64,000 bases of DNA from Agrobacterium sp. AGB01 (GTDB lineage: Bacteria > Pseudomonadota > Alphaproteobacteria > Rhizobiales > Rhizobiaceae), in assembly GCF_014851585.1 (NCBI RefSeq), contig NZ_JACVAB010000002.1, positions 496,001 to 560,000 of the forward strand, in the 5' to 3' direction. The number at the start of each line of letters is the position of its first letter. Positions within the stretch are counted from its first letter, which is position 1. The translations under genes were made by a program, and so were the position numbers. Shown here piece after piece: positions 8,825 to 17,196 of the stretch. The notes under the pieces are model-generated. The model ran no database searches and was not told where the DNA came from. It saw only the letters and a program-made list of their open reading frames with translations.

Positions 8825-10006
8825 TTATCTGAACAGTTGCGTCACAGTGTCCGGCTGGGTATTGGCAATCGACAGAGCCTGAATACCGAGTTGCTGCTGA
8901 GTTTGCAGTGCCTTGAGCCGCGTGGATTCCTCATTCATGTCCGCATCCACCAGGCGTCCAATGCCGCTGTCGATTGCATTCGACAATTTAGAGGCAAAAT
9001 CCATTTGCAATTCTATGCGTTTGGATAATGAGCCCAGAGATGAAGCGGCATCGGTCATTTTCGCAAGTTGTTTATCGGTATGGGAAATGAAGACATCGAT
9101 CACCATGTCTTCATCACCGTCTGGCCCAAATATCTGGTCTCTGTAGGTGCCCAGTTGGGTAATATCCATTGTGGTGATACTGGCATTGGAGTGCATGATA
9201 ACGTTTGTCGTGCTGCTTTTATCGAAGCCACCGCTGGCATCGAGGGCTTTAACGAACAGGCCGTCACGTCGGGTGTAGTAGTTGGTTCCGTCGCTGTAGA
9301 CGCCGTTTTCATTGACGGTCCAGCTTGAATCGTACTGAAATGTTTTAATAAACCAGCCGCCATTTCCCTCTTCATACGGAATACCGTCATAGATCAGGCC
9401 GATGTCGAGTATCCCGTGCGCCATGCCTTCGGTATGGTTGCCGAACAAGACCGTGTCAGATGTCTGAACAGCTTCGGTTGTTTTGACAGATACGTTGTTA
9501 TTCGAATCCCGGACAAAACCTGTGACGATCGTTTTGACGTCTTTCACTGCAAAAGAAAGAATAGAGCCGTTTGTCGCGCCAAGTGATCCCACAAAGGTGG
9601 CTTTCAGAAGGTTCTCACCGGAGAAGGAGGCTGAATCTGCTATAGATTTTAACTGATCCTGTAACTGGGAAATCTCGTCCTGAATCTTGCTGCGGTCGAC
9701 GGAGTTTTCCGTTGCCGTCACCAGCTTTTTCTTCATTTCTTTGACGACATCAATCGCAGCTTCCATGCCGGAATAGGCCGTGTCGATTTTTGCGGCACCC
9801 AGACCGAGGGCATCTTCAACTGCGCTAATGGCACCATTGTCTGAGCGCATGGTTGTGGCGATTGACCAATAGGCGGCATTGTCTTTTGCTTCACCGACCC
9901 GCAGGCCGCTCGAAACCGCTTCTTGCGTATTCTGCATTTGCGAATTGATCGTGCGTAATGTTGCAAGGGCTGATTGTGCAGCGATGTTGGTCAATATCGA
10001 CGTCAT
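8825..10006 (-). CDS. Flagellin (upstream copy)
   Basis: A 393-residue paralogue of the next gene, nearly identical over the first 140 and last 70 residues and divergent in the centre, the pattern expected after tandem duplication with relaxed selection on the exposed domain. It ends with 'DTVTQLFR' against 'ENVIQLFR' in the neighbour. Transcription probably begins in the AT-rich region above 10006 and may read through to the second copy, since no terminator is obvious in the 59-base gap. Confidence 0.93.
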   Translation of the reverse strand: MTSILTNIAAQSALATLRTINSQMQNTQEAVSSGLRVGEAKDNAAYWSIATTMRSDNGAISAVEDALGLGAAKIDTAYSGMEAAIDVVKEMKKKLVTATENSVDRSKIQDEISQLQDQLKSIADSASFSGENLLKATFVGSLGATNGSILSFAVKDVKTIVTGFVRDSNNNVSVKTTEAVQTSDTVLFGNHTEGMAHGILDIGLIYDGIPYEEGNGGWFIKTFQYDSSWTVNENGVYSDGTNYYTRRDGLFVKALDASGGFDKSSTTNVIMHSNASITTMDITQLGTYRDQIFGPDGDEDMVIDVFISHTDKQLAKMTDAASSLGSLSKRIELQMDFASKLSNAIDSGIGRLVDADMNEESTRLKALQTQQQLGIQALSIANTQPDTVTQLFR

Positions 10007-10326
10007 AACAATTTCCGAGAGAAATAGCGGAAGAAATTATGCATAAAATTATGCGGATATTATAAACAATACGTTAACCCACGGTTTTGTTCTTCACGTT
10101 TTGCAATTCGAGATACTATAAATGAGATTTTCTTAAGTCATTGAAATAAAATAAATTTATATGTTTCTTATATAGAAAGTTCTACCGTATAGCCGTTAAC
10201 GCCTGCATTTATTTGTCATGGCTGGCGGCTTGAACAACAGAGATCAAATGCAATCAGGCGGCGATCGGCACCGTCAGACAGATCGCGACCGATATCAGCT
10301 CAAAAGTAAACCAGGACGTGTTGTGA
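10007..10326. other. AT-rich intergenic region with flagellin promoter
   Basis: 320 bases between the flagellin start and the mnmD stop. The AT-rich part at 10007-10200 should hold the flagellin promoter. The direct repeat AAATTATGC (10034-10042, 10046-10054), overlapping the palindrome TTATGCATAA (10037-10046), lies in the presumed leader. I see no gene here. Confidence 0.5.
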
Positions 10327-11067
10327 CTATCGCTTGGTTCCGCACAGCATTTCACGTTTTCCAGCAAAACCTTTGCGCCGTTCCAGATTGAAACCGGCGG
10401 CAATGAGATTGCGGCGTACAAATCCGGCTGCGGCGTAGGTCGCGAAACTGCCGCCTTCCGCCGTTTTGTCGAATAATGCGGTCATGATCTCGATCGACCA
10501 CATGTCGGGATTGCGAGCCGGTGCGAAACCATCCAGGTACCAGGCGTCGAACATGTGTGGGCTGGCCTGAATTCCGTCAAAAGCCACACCACAGACCACG
10601 GTCAGGCGAGTTTGTTCATCCAGTTGCAGATCGACATGACCTTGCGGTTCCTTCGGCCACAACTTGACCAGAGCGTTCCGTTCTTCGTCGACTTCCGGCC
10701 AACGGGAAAGGGCGCGGTCAATTTCCTCTGACTTCATTGGATAAAGCTCGAAGGACACGAAATGCAGTTTGCCGCCTGTCGGGCGCGTCTGTTTCCACTG
10801 TCGCCAGGTCTCGCAAAGATTGAGGGCTGTGCCGAAACCAAGCTCGCCAATGCGGAAGGTGTCAGTCGTTGTTTGCCAGCGCTCCGGTAGGCCGTTGCCG
10901 GACAGAAACACATGTCCACATTCCAGTCGGCCGTCGGTCTGGCAATAAAAATGGTCGCCAAAGGCAAGCGAATAGGGCATATCGCCCTCGCGCCAATCGA
11001 GCGTGGTTGCTGTGTTATCCTGCGGTTGGCTCTGGTTGGCCGGTGTGCTTTCGTCTGGATGTGTCAT
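10327..11067 (-). CDS. mnmD: tRNA 5-methylaminomethyl-2-thiouridine methyltransferase domain protein (MnmD, stand-alone MnmC methylase)
   Basis: A 246-residue DUF752-family methyltransferase. It matches the N-terminal half of E. coli MnmC: 'VFLSGNGLPERW', the SAM-binding 'ELGFGTALN' and the late 'WYLDGFAPARNPDMW' motif. It would methylate nm5(s2)U34 to mnm5(s2)U34 in the anticodon wobble base of several tRNAs. No internal start allows the conserved N-terminus, so ATG 11067 is likely. That codon overlaps the start codon of the divergent oxidase gene. Confidence 0.88.
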   Translation of the reverse strand: MTHPDESTPANQSQPQDNTATTLDWREGDMPYSLAFGDHFYCQTDGRLECGHVFLSGNGLPERWQTTTDTFRIGELGFGTALNLCETWRQWKQTRPTGGKLHFVSFELYPMKSEEIDRALSRWPEVDEERNALVKLWPKEPQGHVDLQLDEQTRLTVVCGVAFDGIQASPHMFDAWYLDGFAPARNPDMWSIEIMTALFDKTAEGGSFATYAAAGFVRRNLIAAGFNLERRKGFAGKREMLCGTKR

Positions 11068-12265
11068 GAATAAAGCCGATAATCTGGCCAGTGCTGCGGG
11101 TCAATCTCATTCCTCTCCTTCCTCTTTCGACCTTTTGATCGTCGGTGGCGGCGTTATGGGGCTGTGGGCTGCGGTAAAAGCAGAGCGACTTGGTCTCAAG
11201 ACATTGCTGGTCGAGCAAGTTCGTTTGGGGCAGGGCGCCAGCGGTGGCCTTATCGGCGCTCTCATGGCTCATATGCCGGACAGATGGTCAGAGAAAAAGC
11301 AATTCCAGTTTGATGCGCTGGTAGCGTTGGAAGCCGAGATCGCCGAGCTGGAGGCTGCGACCGGGTGTTCGGCCGGGTATCGCCGTTGCGGACGCATCAT
11401 TCCTCTGCCCAAACCGCATTTGCGCGACATCGCGCTGCGTCATGAGCAGGATGCCAAAACGAATTGGGCGCGGGATGGACGACAGTTTCACTGGCATGTT
11501 CTCGATGCGCCACCGGTCGCGGGTTATCTGGCAGATGCGTCGATGGCGGGTGGATTTGTTCATGACACGCTTGCTGCACGCATGTCGCCGCGGTCCATGG
11601 GGCGGACGCTCTCTGCATTTCTCAAAACCGCGCAAAACGTGACTGTGGTTGAAGGGGTTGGCGTTAGTTCTCTCGATCCCGATCGGGCACAAGCCACATT
11701 ATCAACGGGTGAAACCGTATCATTTGGCCATGTCATCGTCTCTGCCGGTTATCAATCATTCCCGCTGCTTCAGCAAAGCTTGAATTTGGCGGGTGCAGCG
11801 CCACTTGGTCAAGCAGTCAAAGGGCAATCTGCACTGATGAAGGCCGATATCGACCCCGCAATGCCGGTGCTGTTTCTCGGCGGCCTTTATGTCGTTCCGC
11901 ATGATGATGGCATGGTGGCGGTTGGCAGCACCAGCGAGGAGAGTTTTGCAGAACCGTTCACAACCGATGCCCAACTCGACGTGTTCATAGAGAAAGCCCG
12001 GCAGCTTGTTCCTGGTTTAGAGAATGCTGAGGTGGTGGAGCGGTGGGCCGGGCTGCGGCCCAAGGCGATCGACCGTGATCCAATGGTCGGTAGCCTGCCA
12101 GAGCACCCGCGTCTTGTCGCCTTGACCGGCGGTTTCAAAGTCAGTTTCGGTCTGGCACACCGGTTGGCGGATGCTGCTCTTTCGGTCGTGCAAGGCATTG
12201 AGCCAAGGCTACCGCAAAGCTTCTTGCTTGAAAGTCACATTGCCGTGGCCACAAAGTCTTCATAA
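11066..12265 (+). CDS. FAD-dependent oxidoreductase of the DAO family, candidate MnmC oxidase partner
   Basis: A 399-residue flavoprotein with an N-terminal Rossmann motif 'DLLIVGGGVMGLW' (about residues 21-33), 'GQGASGG', and a C-terminal FAD-contacting stretch 'VALTGGFKVSFG'. The family contains glycine oxidase, D-amino-acid dehydrogenase and the MnmC oxidase domain that turns cmnm5U into nm5U. Its position next to mnmD makes the last role plausible, but this is inferred from context. ATG 11066 is the first ATG before the Rossmann strand; the ribosome site is weak. The frame stays open upstream to 11003. Confidence 0.8.
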   Translation: MNKADNLASAAGQSHSSPSSFDLLIVGGGVMGLWAAVKAERLGLKTLLVEQVRLGQGASGGLIGALMAHMPDRWSEKKQFQFDALVALEAEIAELEAATGCSAGYRRCGRIIPLPKPHLRDIALRHEQDAKTNWARDGRQFHWHVLDAPPVAGYLADASMAGGFVHDTLAARMSPRSMGRTLSAFLKTAQNVTVVEGVGVSSLDPDRAQATLSTGETVSFGHVIVSAGYQSFPLLQQSLNLAGAAPLGQAVKGQSALMKADIDPAMPVLFLGGLYVVPHDDGMVAVGSTSEESFAEPFTTDAQLDVFIEKARQLVPGLENAEVVERWAGLRPKAIDRDPMVGSLPEHPRLVALTGGFKVSFGLAHRLADAALSVVQGIEPRLPQSFLLESHIAVATKSS

Positions 12266-12390
12266 TTTTCAGGCGTTTCTCGTCGTTAATCTGTCATGCA
12301 AATCACCTATCGCTAAATCATCGGCCTGAAAGTCGAGCCACGATTTTCAGAGAGTACGATGCTTCGGTTCAATGCGTGTAGCGGCATTTT

Positions 12391-12412
12391 GCATTCAATG
12401 GATATTGAATGC
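12391..12412. promoter_or_regulatory. Perfect inverted repeat upstream of the DUF1045 gene
   Basis: Nine-base arms GCATTCAAT and ATTGAATGC separated by GGAT, ending 56 bases before the next start codon. The size and AT-rich centre suggest a dimeric repressor site rather than a terminator. The regulator is unknown. Confidence 0.5.
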
Positions 12413-12468
12413 GGCGGCGTGTTGAAGCGAGGTCTGAGCAAATCGCCAATGGAGCGAGGTGACGACGC

Positions 12469-13212
12469 ATGCGATACGCCATTCATTTCACTCCGACCCC
12501 CAACGATCCGTTGACGGCGGTTGCTGCGGCCTGGCTTGGCCGTGATGTCTATTCCGGTGAGAGTGTCGATCCGCCGCCTGCAACCGGTCTTGGTATGCAG
12601 GAAATTTCTTATCACACGGCTTTGCCGCGACGTTATGGTTTTCATGGTCTGGTCAAGGCGCCGTTCCGGCTAAACGATGATGTTACTGAAGCCATGTTGC
12701 TGCGAGAGTTGATGTGCTTTGCCGGTTTGCAGCAGCCTTTCGAATTGCCACCGCTTGAAATTGCCCGCATCGGTTCGGTGTTCAGCCTTATTCCATCATG
12801 GCCATGCGACAAGCTGGGTTTCCTGGCAGCAAGTGTCGTGCAGGCATTTGACCGTTACCGCGCCCCGCTGAGCGATGCGGAAATTGATCGTGCCGACCCC
12901 GACCAGCTGTCGGCAGCGCAGCTGACCAATCTGCATCGCTGGGGTAATCCCTATGTGATGGAGGATTTCCGCTTTCAGATGCCGTTGACCGGAAGTGTGT
13001 CGCAATCTGACTTCGTGCGGGTTGAACATGCCGTGCGCGTGGTTTTTGAGCCGCATTTGTCACGCAAGTTGACCTTCAACAATCTTGCGCTGTTTGTGGA
13101 GGATGAACCGGGTGCGCCGTTCCGCGTGCATTCGCTTCATCCCATGGGCCGGGTTTCTGCCCGGCGTGTGGCACGCAAAGAGCCTGCTTCTGACGTGATG
13201 CAGCCTGCCTGA
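12469..13212 (+). CDS. DUF1045 family protein
   Basis: A 247-residue soluble protein of the DUF1045 / putative phosphonate-metabolism family, related in my reading to 2H phosphoesterase-like folds. It opens with 'MRYAIHFTPTPNDP' and carries 'RYGFHGLVKAPFRL', with histidines in the places expected of H-x-[ST/L] catalytic motifs. Members often lie in phn operons; here no phn gene is nearby and it precedes the ureide genes by 133 bases. ATG 12469 has GGAGCGAGG upstream. A hairpin follows, so cotranscription with puuE is uncertain. Confidence 0.7.
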   Translation: MRYAIHFTPTPNDPLTAVAAAWLGRDVYSGESVDPPPATGLGMQEISYHTALPRRYGFHGLVKAPFRLNDDVTEAMLLRELMCFAGLQQPFELPPLEIARIGSVFSLIPSWPCDKLGFLAASVVQAFDRYRAPLSDAEIDRADPDQLSAAQLTNLHRWGNPYVMEDFRFQMPLTGSVSQSDFVRVEHAVRVVFEPHLSRKLTFNNLALFVEDEPGAPFRVHSLHPMGRVSARRVARKEPASDVMQPA

Positions 13213-13242
13213 CGAGCAGCGCCGTTTTCATTGATCCCCACG

Positions 13243-13275
13243 CGTCCTGATCTCATGCAAAAAGAGATCGGGACG
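13243..13275. terminator. Hairpin between DUF1045 and puuE
   Basis: Twelve-base arms CGTCCTGATCTC and GAGATCGGGACG (one T-G pair) around a nine-base A-rich loop. There is no T-run after it, so it may be a weak terminator or an mRNA-stability element. Confidence 0.5.
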
Positions 13276-13345
13276 AGGACATTATTCATCTCGACTTTCC
13301 CAATGTGAATGTTACCGTTCTGCGAGATTTGCGGAAGGTGAGTGA

Positions 13346-14269
13346 ATGATATCCGATAATTACCCGCGTGATTTGATTGGTTACGGTCGTAACGGTTTCG
13401 ATCCAAAATGGCCCGGTGGGGCCAAAATAGCAGTTCAGTTCGTCATCAATTATGAAGAAGGCGGGGAAAGCTGCATTCTCGATAATGACAAGGCATCCGA
13501 GTCGCTGCTGTCGGAAATCGTTGGTGCGCAGCCATGGGCTGGTCAGCGCAATCTAAATATGGAATCGATTTATGAATACGGCTCTCGTGCCGGCTTCTGG
13601 CGCCTGTGGCGCATGTTTACCAGTCTTGGCGTAACGACCACAGTTTATGGCGTAACCTCTGCCATGGCCCGCAATCCGGACGCTGTTGCCGCGATGAAAG
13701 AGGCCGGTTGGGAGATTGCCAGCCATGGCTACCGCTGGCTTGAGTACAAGGATTTTTCAGAAGAAGAAGAGCGCCAGCACATTGTTGAGGCGGTGCGTCT
13801 TCACACTGAACTAACCGGTGAGCGTCCCTATGGCATGTACCAGGGCAAACCATCCGACAACACCTTGAAGCTGGTGATGGAAGAGGGCGGTTTCCTTTAT
13901 TCCTCGGACTCTTACGCCGATGATCTGCCCTATTGGGTGAAGGGCGCGAAGGACGATCCGTTCCTGATCATTCCCTACACACTTGAAACCAATGACATGC
14001 GCTTTGCCACGCCGCAGGGTTTCAACTCGGGCGACCAGTTCTTCACCTATCTGAAAGACGCATTCGACGTGCTTTATCAGGAAGGACAGGAAGGTGCGCC
14101 GAAGATGTTGAGCGTTGGCCTGCATTGTCGCCTTGTCGGGCGTCCGGGCCGGGCGGCTGCATTGCGCCGCTTCATCGAATATGTGCTCGGACACGACAAG
14201 GTATGGATACCACAGCGTATCGACATTGCCCGTCACTGGCATGAACACCATAAGCCCGGGGCGGTTTGA
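13346..14269 (+). CDS. puuE: Allantoinase PuuE (polysaccharide-deacetylase-like fold)
   Basis: A 307-residue enzyme hydrolysing allantoin to allantoate. It belongs to the PuuE group, built on the NodB/polysaccharide deacetylase barrel and unrelated to classic amidohydrolase allantoinases. Diagnostic stretches are 'DLIGYGRNGFDPKWPGGAK', 'EIASHGYRW' and 'LHCRLVGRPGRA'. ATG 13346 has GGAAGG upstream. It is the first gene of a tight run puuE-uraD-allA-hiuH with spacings of 1, 0 and -4 bases, so the four are almost certainly one transcript. Confidence 0.92.
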   Translation: MISDNYPRDLIGYGRNGFDPKWPGGAKIAVQFVINYEEGGESCILDNDKASESLLSEIVGAQPWAGQRNLNMESIYEYGSRAGFWRLWRMFTSLGVTTTVYGVTSAMARNPDAVAAMKEAGWEIASHGYRWLEYKDFSEEEERQHIVEAVRLHTELTGERPYGMYQGKPSDNTLKLVMEEGGFLYSSDSYADDLPYWVKGAKDDPFLIIPYTLETNDMRFATPQGFNSGDQFFTYLKDAFDVLYQEGQEGAPKMLSVGLHCRLVGRPGRAAALRRFIEYVLGHDKVWIPQRIDIARHWHEHHKPGAV

Positions 14270-14270
14270 G

Positions 14271-14768
14271 ATGATATCACGTGAGGATTTCGTCAGCCGC
14301 TTTGGCGGTGTGTTCGAGCATTCGCCCTTCATTGCCGAACGAGCCTATGATGCCGGATCCATTGTCGAGCCGTTGACTGCGCAGGGTGTGCACGGAGCGC
14401 TCGTCGCCATGTTCCGAACTGCTTCACAGGAAGAGCGGCTTGGCGTTTTACGCGCCCATCCCGATCTTGCCGGCAAGCTGGCCATCGCGGGCAAGCTGAC
14501 GGATGATAGTCGCAACGAGCAGGCCGGTGCCGGGCTCGACCGTTTGACGCCGGAGGAGCATGCCCGTTTTACCGAGTTGAATGCGGCCTATGTAAGCAGT
14601 CATGGGTTTCCCTTCATTATCGCAGTGAAGGGTCTGAACCGACACGACATTCTCGCGGCATTCGAGAAGCGCATCAGCAATGATCATGACACGGAGTTTG
14701 CGACTGCAACTGCACAGGTTGAGAAAATTGCCTTGCTTCGTTTGACATCCATGCTGCCGGAGGCCTGA
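14271..14768 (+). CDS. uraD: OHCU decarboxylase UraD
   Basis: A 165-residue protein that decarboxylates 2-oxo-4-hydroxy-4-carboxy-5-ureidoimidazoline to S-allantoin. Family marks are 'LRAHPDLAGKLA', 'SRNEQAGAGLDRL', the 'LNAAYVSSHGFPFIIAVKG' segment and the catalytic histidine in AHPDL. I start it at ATG 14271, one base after the puuE stop; a longer open frame upstream overlaps puuE and is not needed. Confidence 0.93.
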   Translation: MISREDFVSRFGGVFEHSPFIAERAYDAGSIVEPLTAQGVHGALVAMFRTASQEERLGVLRAHPDLAGKLAIAGKLTDDSRNEQAGAGLDRLTPEEHARFTELNAAYVSSHGFPFIIAVKGLNRHDILAAFEKRISNDHDTEFATATAQVEKIALLRLTSMLPEA

Positions 14769-15284
14769 ATGACCACGCAGATAAAAGGTGAACGTCTCGA
14801 TATCGAGCCGTTGAGCAGCGCGGCATTTTCGCAGTTCGGTGAGGTGATCGAGGCCACCCCATCATCCGTCAGGATGATCAATGGTGGCACCACAGAACGC
14901 CACCATGCCTTGTTTGTGCCGGAGGCAGCCGGTGAGGGCGCACGGGTCGTCATCAACCTGTTTCGTGGCCAGCCACGCGCCTTTCCATACGGCATTGACA
15001 TGATGGAGAGACATCCGCTTGGCAGCCAGAGTTTCTCGCCCCTTTCCGGGCGCCCCTTTCTGGTCGTGGTCGCGGAAGATGAGGACGGAAAGCCGGGCAA
15101 GCCCAGGGTTTTTCTCGCTAGGGCTGATCAGGGCGTGAATTATCGACGCAATGTCTGGCATCATCCGTTGATGGCACTGGATGTCGTCAGTGATTTTCTG
15201 GTTGCCGACCGGGAAGGCCCGGGCAACAATCTGGAAGAGTATTTTTTCGAGTCGCCCTATATCATTGCGGAGCCAACGTTATGA
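14769..15284 (+). CDS. allA: Ureidoglycolate lyase AllA
   Basis: A 171-residue ureidoglycolate hydrolase/lyase-family cupin that splits ureidoglycolate to glyoxylate and urea. It shows 'FSQFGEVIE' at the N-terminus, '[15 protein letters not shown]' and 'WHHPLMAL', the conserved family blocks. It starts on the base right after the uraD stop and overlaps hiuH by four bases. Confidence 0.92.
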   Translation: MTTQIKGERLDIEPLSSAAFSQFGEVIEATPSSVRMINGGTTERHHALFVPEAAGEGARVVINLFRGQPRAFPYGIDMMERHPLGSQSFSPLSGRPFLVVVAEDEDGKPGKPRVFLARADQGVNYRRNVWHHPLMALDVVSDFLVADREGPGNNLEEYFFESPYIIAEPTL

Positions 15285-15637
15285 CCGGTCTTACGACCCA
15301 TGTTCTTGATGCTGCCCATGGCACGCCGGCGGAAGGTTTGAAAATCGACCTCTACCGGCTGGACGGGGAAGGCCGAACCAAACTTAAAAGTGTGCACACC
15401 AATAATGACGGCCGCGTCGATGGCGGACCTTTGCTGATTGGCGACAGTTTTCAGGCCGGACAATATGAACTGGTGTTTCATGCCGGGGATTATCTACGCG
15501 GCAAGGGCGTTGCTTTGCCGGAACCCGCTTTTCTTGACATTATTCCGATCCGTTTTGGCATTGCTGATACACAGGGACATTATCATGTCCCTCTGTTGCT
15601 CTCACCCTTCAGCTATTCGACCTACCGGGGAAGTTGA
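15281..15637 (+). CDS. hiuH: 5-hydroxyisourate hydrolase (transthyretin-like)
   Basis: A 118-residue transthyretin-related protein that hydrolyses 5-hydroxyisourate, the product of PuuD, to OHCU, the substrate of UraD. It has the N-terminal '[16 protein letters not shown]', a central '[11 protein letters not shown]' and the signature C-terminal 'YRGS', which contributes to the active site. The ATGA overlap with allA indicates translational coupling. The protein is cytoplasmic, with no signal peptide. Confidence 0.95.
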   Translation: MTGLTTHVLDAAHGTPAEGLKIDLYRLDGEGRTKLKSVHTNNDGRVDGGPLLIGDSFQAGQYELVFHAGDYLRGKGVALPEPAFLDIIPIRFGIADTQGHYHVPLLLSPFSYSTYRGS

Positions 15638-15643
15638 CCACTC

Positions 15644-16384
15644 ATGATCTTCGCTGCCATCGCCGATATTCATGGAAACTGCGCTGCGCTTGAAGCGGTG
15701 CTAGCGGATATAGAGAAGCTCGGCATTGAGGATGTCGTTAATCTCGGGGATTGTTTCAGTGGGCCGCTGGAGGCTGGCTGGACAGCCGATCTCCTGCTCA
15801 AGAACTGGGTGCCGACCGTGCGCGGCAATCACGACCGTGCACTGATTGACCGTGCCTATGAAGACATGGGCGACTGGGAAAGACCGGCGTATCAGCAGTT
15901 GTCACCGGAACATTTCGACTGGTTGCAGACGCTACAATTCAGCATGGTCTACAAGGACGAGGTGTTCTGCTGCCACGGCTCGCCGAAAGACGATAATCAG
16001 TACTGGCTGGAAACGGTCAGTGCAGAGGGTATCATGCATCTGCGCCCGCTTGCTGAAATCGAGGCTCTGGCAGAAGGCGTCGATCATCCGTTGATGTTGT
16101 GCGGCCATACCCATATTCCGCGTTCGGTGCAGCTTTCTGACGGGCGTTTGATCGTTAACCCCGGCAGTGTTGGTTGCCCCGGTTACACGGATGACAAACC
16201 GGTTTTTCACACGGTGGAAACGGCGACACCGTTTGCAAGCTACGCGGTTCTCGAAAAGACCTCACGCGGCTGGCAGCCAACCTTCCGTCAGGTGCGGTAT
16301 GACAACCTTGCCATGGCTGAACTGGCCAGGAACAAGGGAATGGACGGCTTTGCCAATGCCCTGACCGGCGGCTGGGTGAAGTAA
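15644..16384 (+). CDS. Metallophosphoesterase (YfcE/MJ0936-like)
   Basis: A 246-residue calcineurin-like phosphoesterase with all metal motifs: 'ADIHGN' (D-x-H), 'LGDCFSGP' (GD), 'RGNHDRA' (GNHD), 'CCHGSP' and 'CGHTHIP' (GH-x-H). Such enzymes hydrolyse phosphodiesters or nucleotides; the substrate here is unknown. It begins six bases after hiuH and is probably on the same mRNA, which suggests a link with purine or nucleotide salvage. It ends one base before the convergent GST gene. Confidence 0.88.
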   Translation: MIFAAIADIHGNCAALEAVLADIEKLGIEDVVNLGDCFSGPLEAGWTADLLLKNWVPTVRGNHDRALIDRAYEDMGDWERPAYQQLSPEHFDWLQTLQFSMVYKDEVFCCHGSPKDDNQYWLETVSAEGIMHLRPLAEIEALAEGVDHPLMLCGHTHIPRSVQLSDGRLIVNPGSVGCPGYTDDKPVFHTVETATPFASYAVLEKTSRGWQPTFRQVRYDNLAMAELARNKGMDGFANALTGGWVK

Positions 16385-16385
16385 T

Positions 16386-17036
16386 TTATCTTTTCAGACC
16401 CGCATTAAATACTGCCAGCTGCGCCGCAAAAGCGCGCTGGTAGGCGGGGCGTTTTTCTCCCCGCTCGACATAGGCCAGAAGATTGGGAAATTCGGCCAAT
16501 ATGCCCGACGAACGAGTTCTCAGCAGGACCGATATCATCAGAAGATCGCCGGCTGTAAATGTGTCTTCGAGCCATTGCGATTGGCCGAATATTACGGAAA
16601 GCTCGCCCAGTCGTTTGCGGATCCGTTTGTCGATCAGCGGCAAACGTGCATCGTGCCAGCTTTCATCGCCCTCAAGGAAGCGGGCAACCTCCCGTTCCAG
16701 CATCGGCGGTTCCATGGTGCCGACTGCCGTAAACATCCAAGTAATGGCACGGGCCCTAGCATTGTCATCTTTCGGTAGCAGGCCCGCATGGTGGTCGGCG
16801 ATATGAAAAACGATTGCGCCCGAATCAAATAGGGTAAGATCACCATCCTGATAGGTCGGGATTTGCCCGAAGGGCTGCAGCTCAAGATGCGTCGGCTCTT
16901 TCAAGGCTTTGAACGATAAAAGCCGAACGTCATAGGATTGCTCAACCTCCTCAAAGGCCCATCGTACCCGCATGTCCCGCGCCATGCCCTTGCCGCCATC
17001 GGGAGAGTTTTCAAAAGCGGTAATGGTGATAGTCAT
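16386..17036 (-). CDS. Glutathione S-transferase family protein
   Basis: A 216-residue GST. The N-terminal thioredoxin-fold half contains 'PFGQIPTYQDGDLTLFDSGAIVFHIAD', where the cis-Pro and E/D-S glutathione-binding elements are seen (here D-S instead of E-S). The C-terminal half is helical. Expected role: glutathione conjugation or detoxification in the cytoplasm; substrate unknown. GGAGGG precedes the ATG at 17036. It is convergent with the phosphoesterase. Confidence 0.85.
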   Translation of the reverse strand: MTITITAFENSPDGGKGMARDMRVRWAFEEVEQSYDVRLLSFKALKEPTHLELQPFGQIPTYQDGDLTLFDSGAIVFHIADHHAGLLPKDDNARARAITWMFTAVGTMEPPMLEREVARFLEGDESWHDARLPLIDKRIRKRLGELSVIFGQSQWLEDTFTAGDLLMISVLLRTRSSGILAEFPNLLAYVERGEKRPAYQRAFAAQLAVFNAGLKR

Positions 17037-17151
17037 GGCGGCCCTCCATCAGCTGCCTTCAAGGCTGGATCATCAGCTAAACGAATTTCAGCGCCAATTG
17101 GTTCGAGCCTGTTTTGTGAGGTGGACTGTGTTAAGCCCTGATGGTGTGCCC

Positions 17152-17184
17152 AACACGGGCTGCAGGTTGTTGCAGCCCGTGTTT
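17152..17184. terminator. Hairpin downstream of the LldD-type gene
   Basis: Perfect 13-base arms AACACGGGCTGCA and TGCAGCCCGTGTT with a six-base loop, 12 bases past the lldD stop. The stem is strong but the T-run is weak on the minus strand. Confidence 0.75.
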
Positions 17185-17196
17185 GTTACTCTGCGG

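Noticed and set aside
11003..11065. Upstream extension of the flavoprotein with a hydrophobic N-terminus
   Set aside because: It would add a signal-like segment before a cytoplasmic FAD fold and lies wholly inside mnmD; ATG 11066 suits the Rossmann start.
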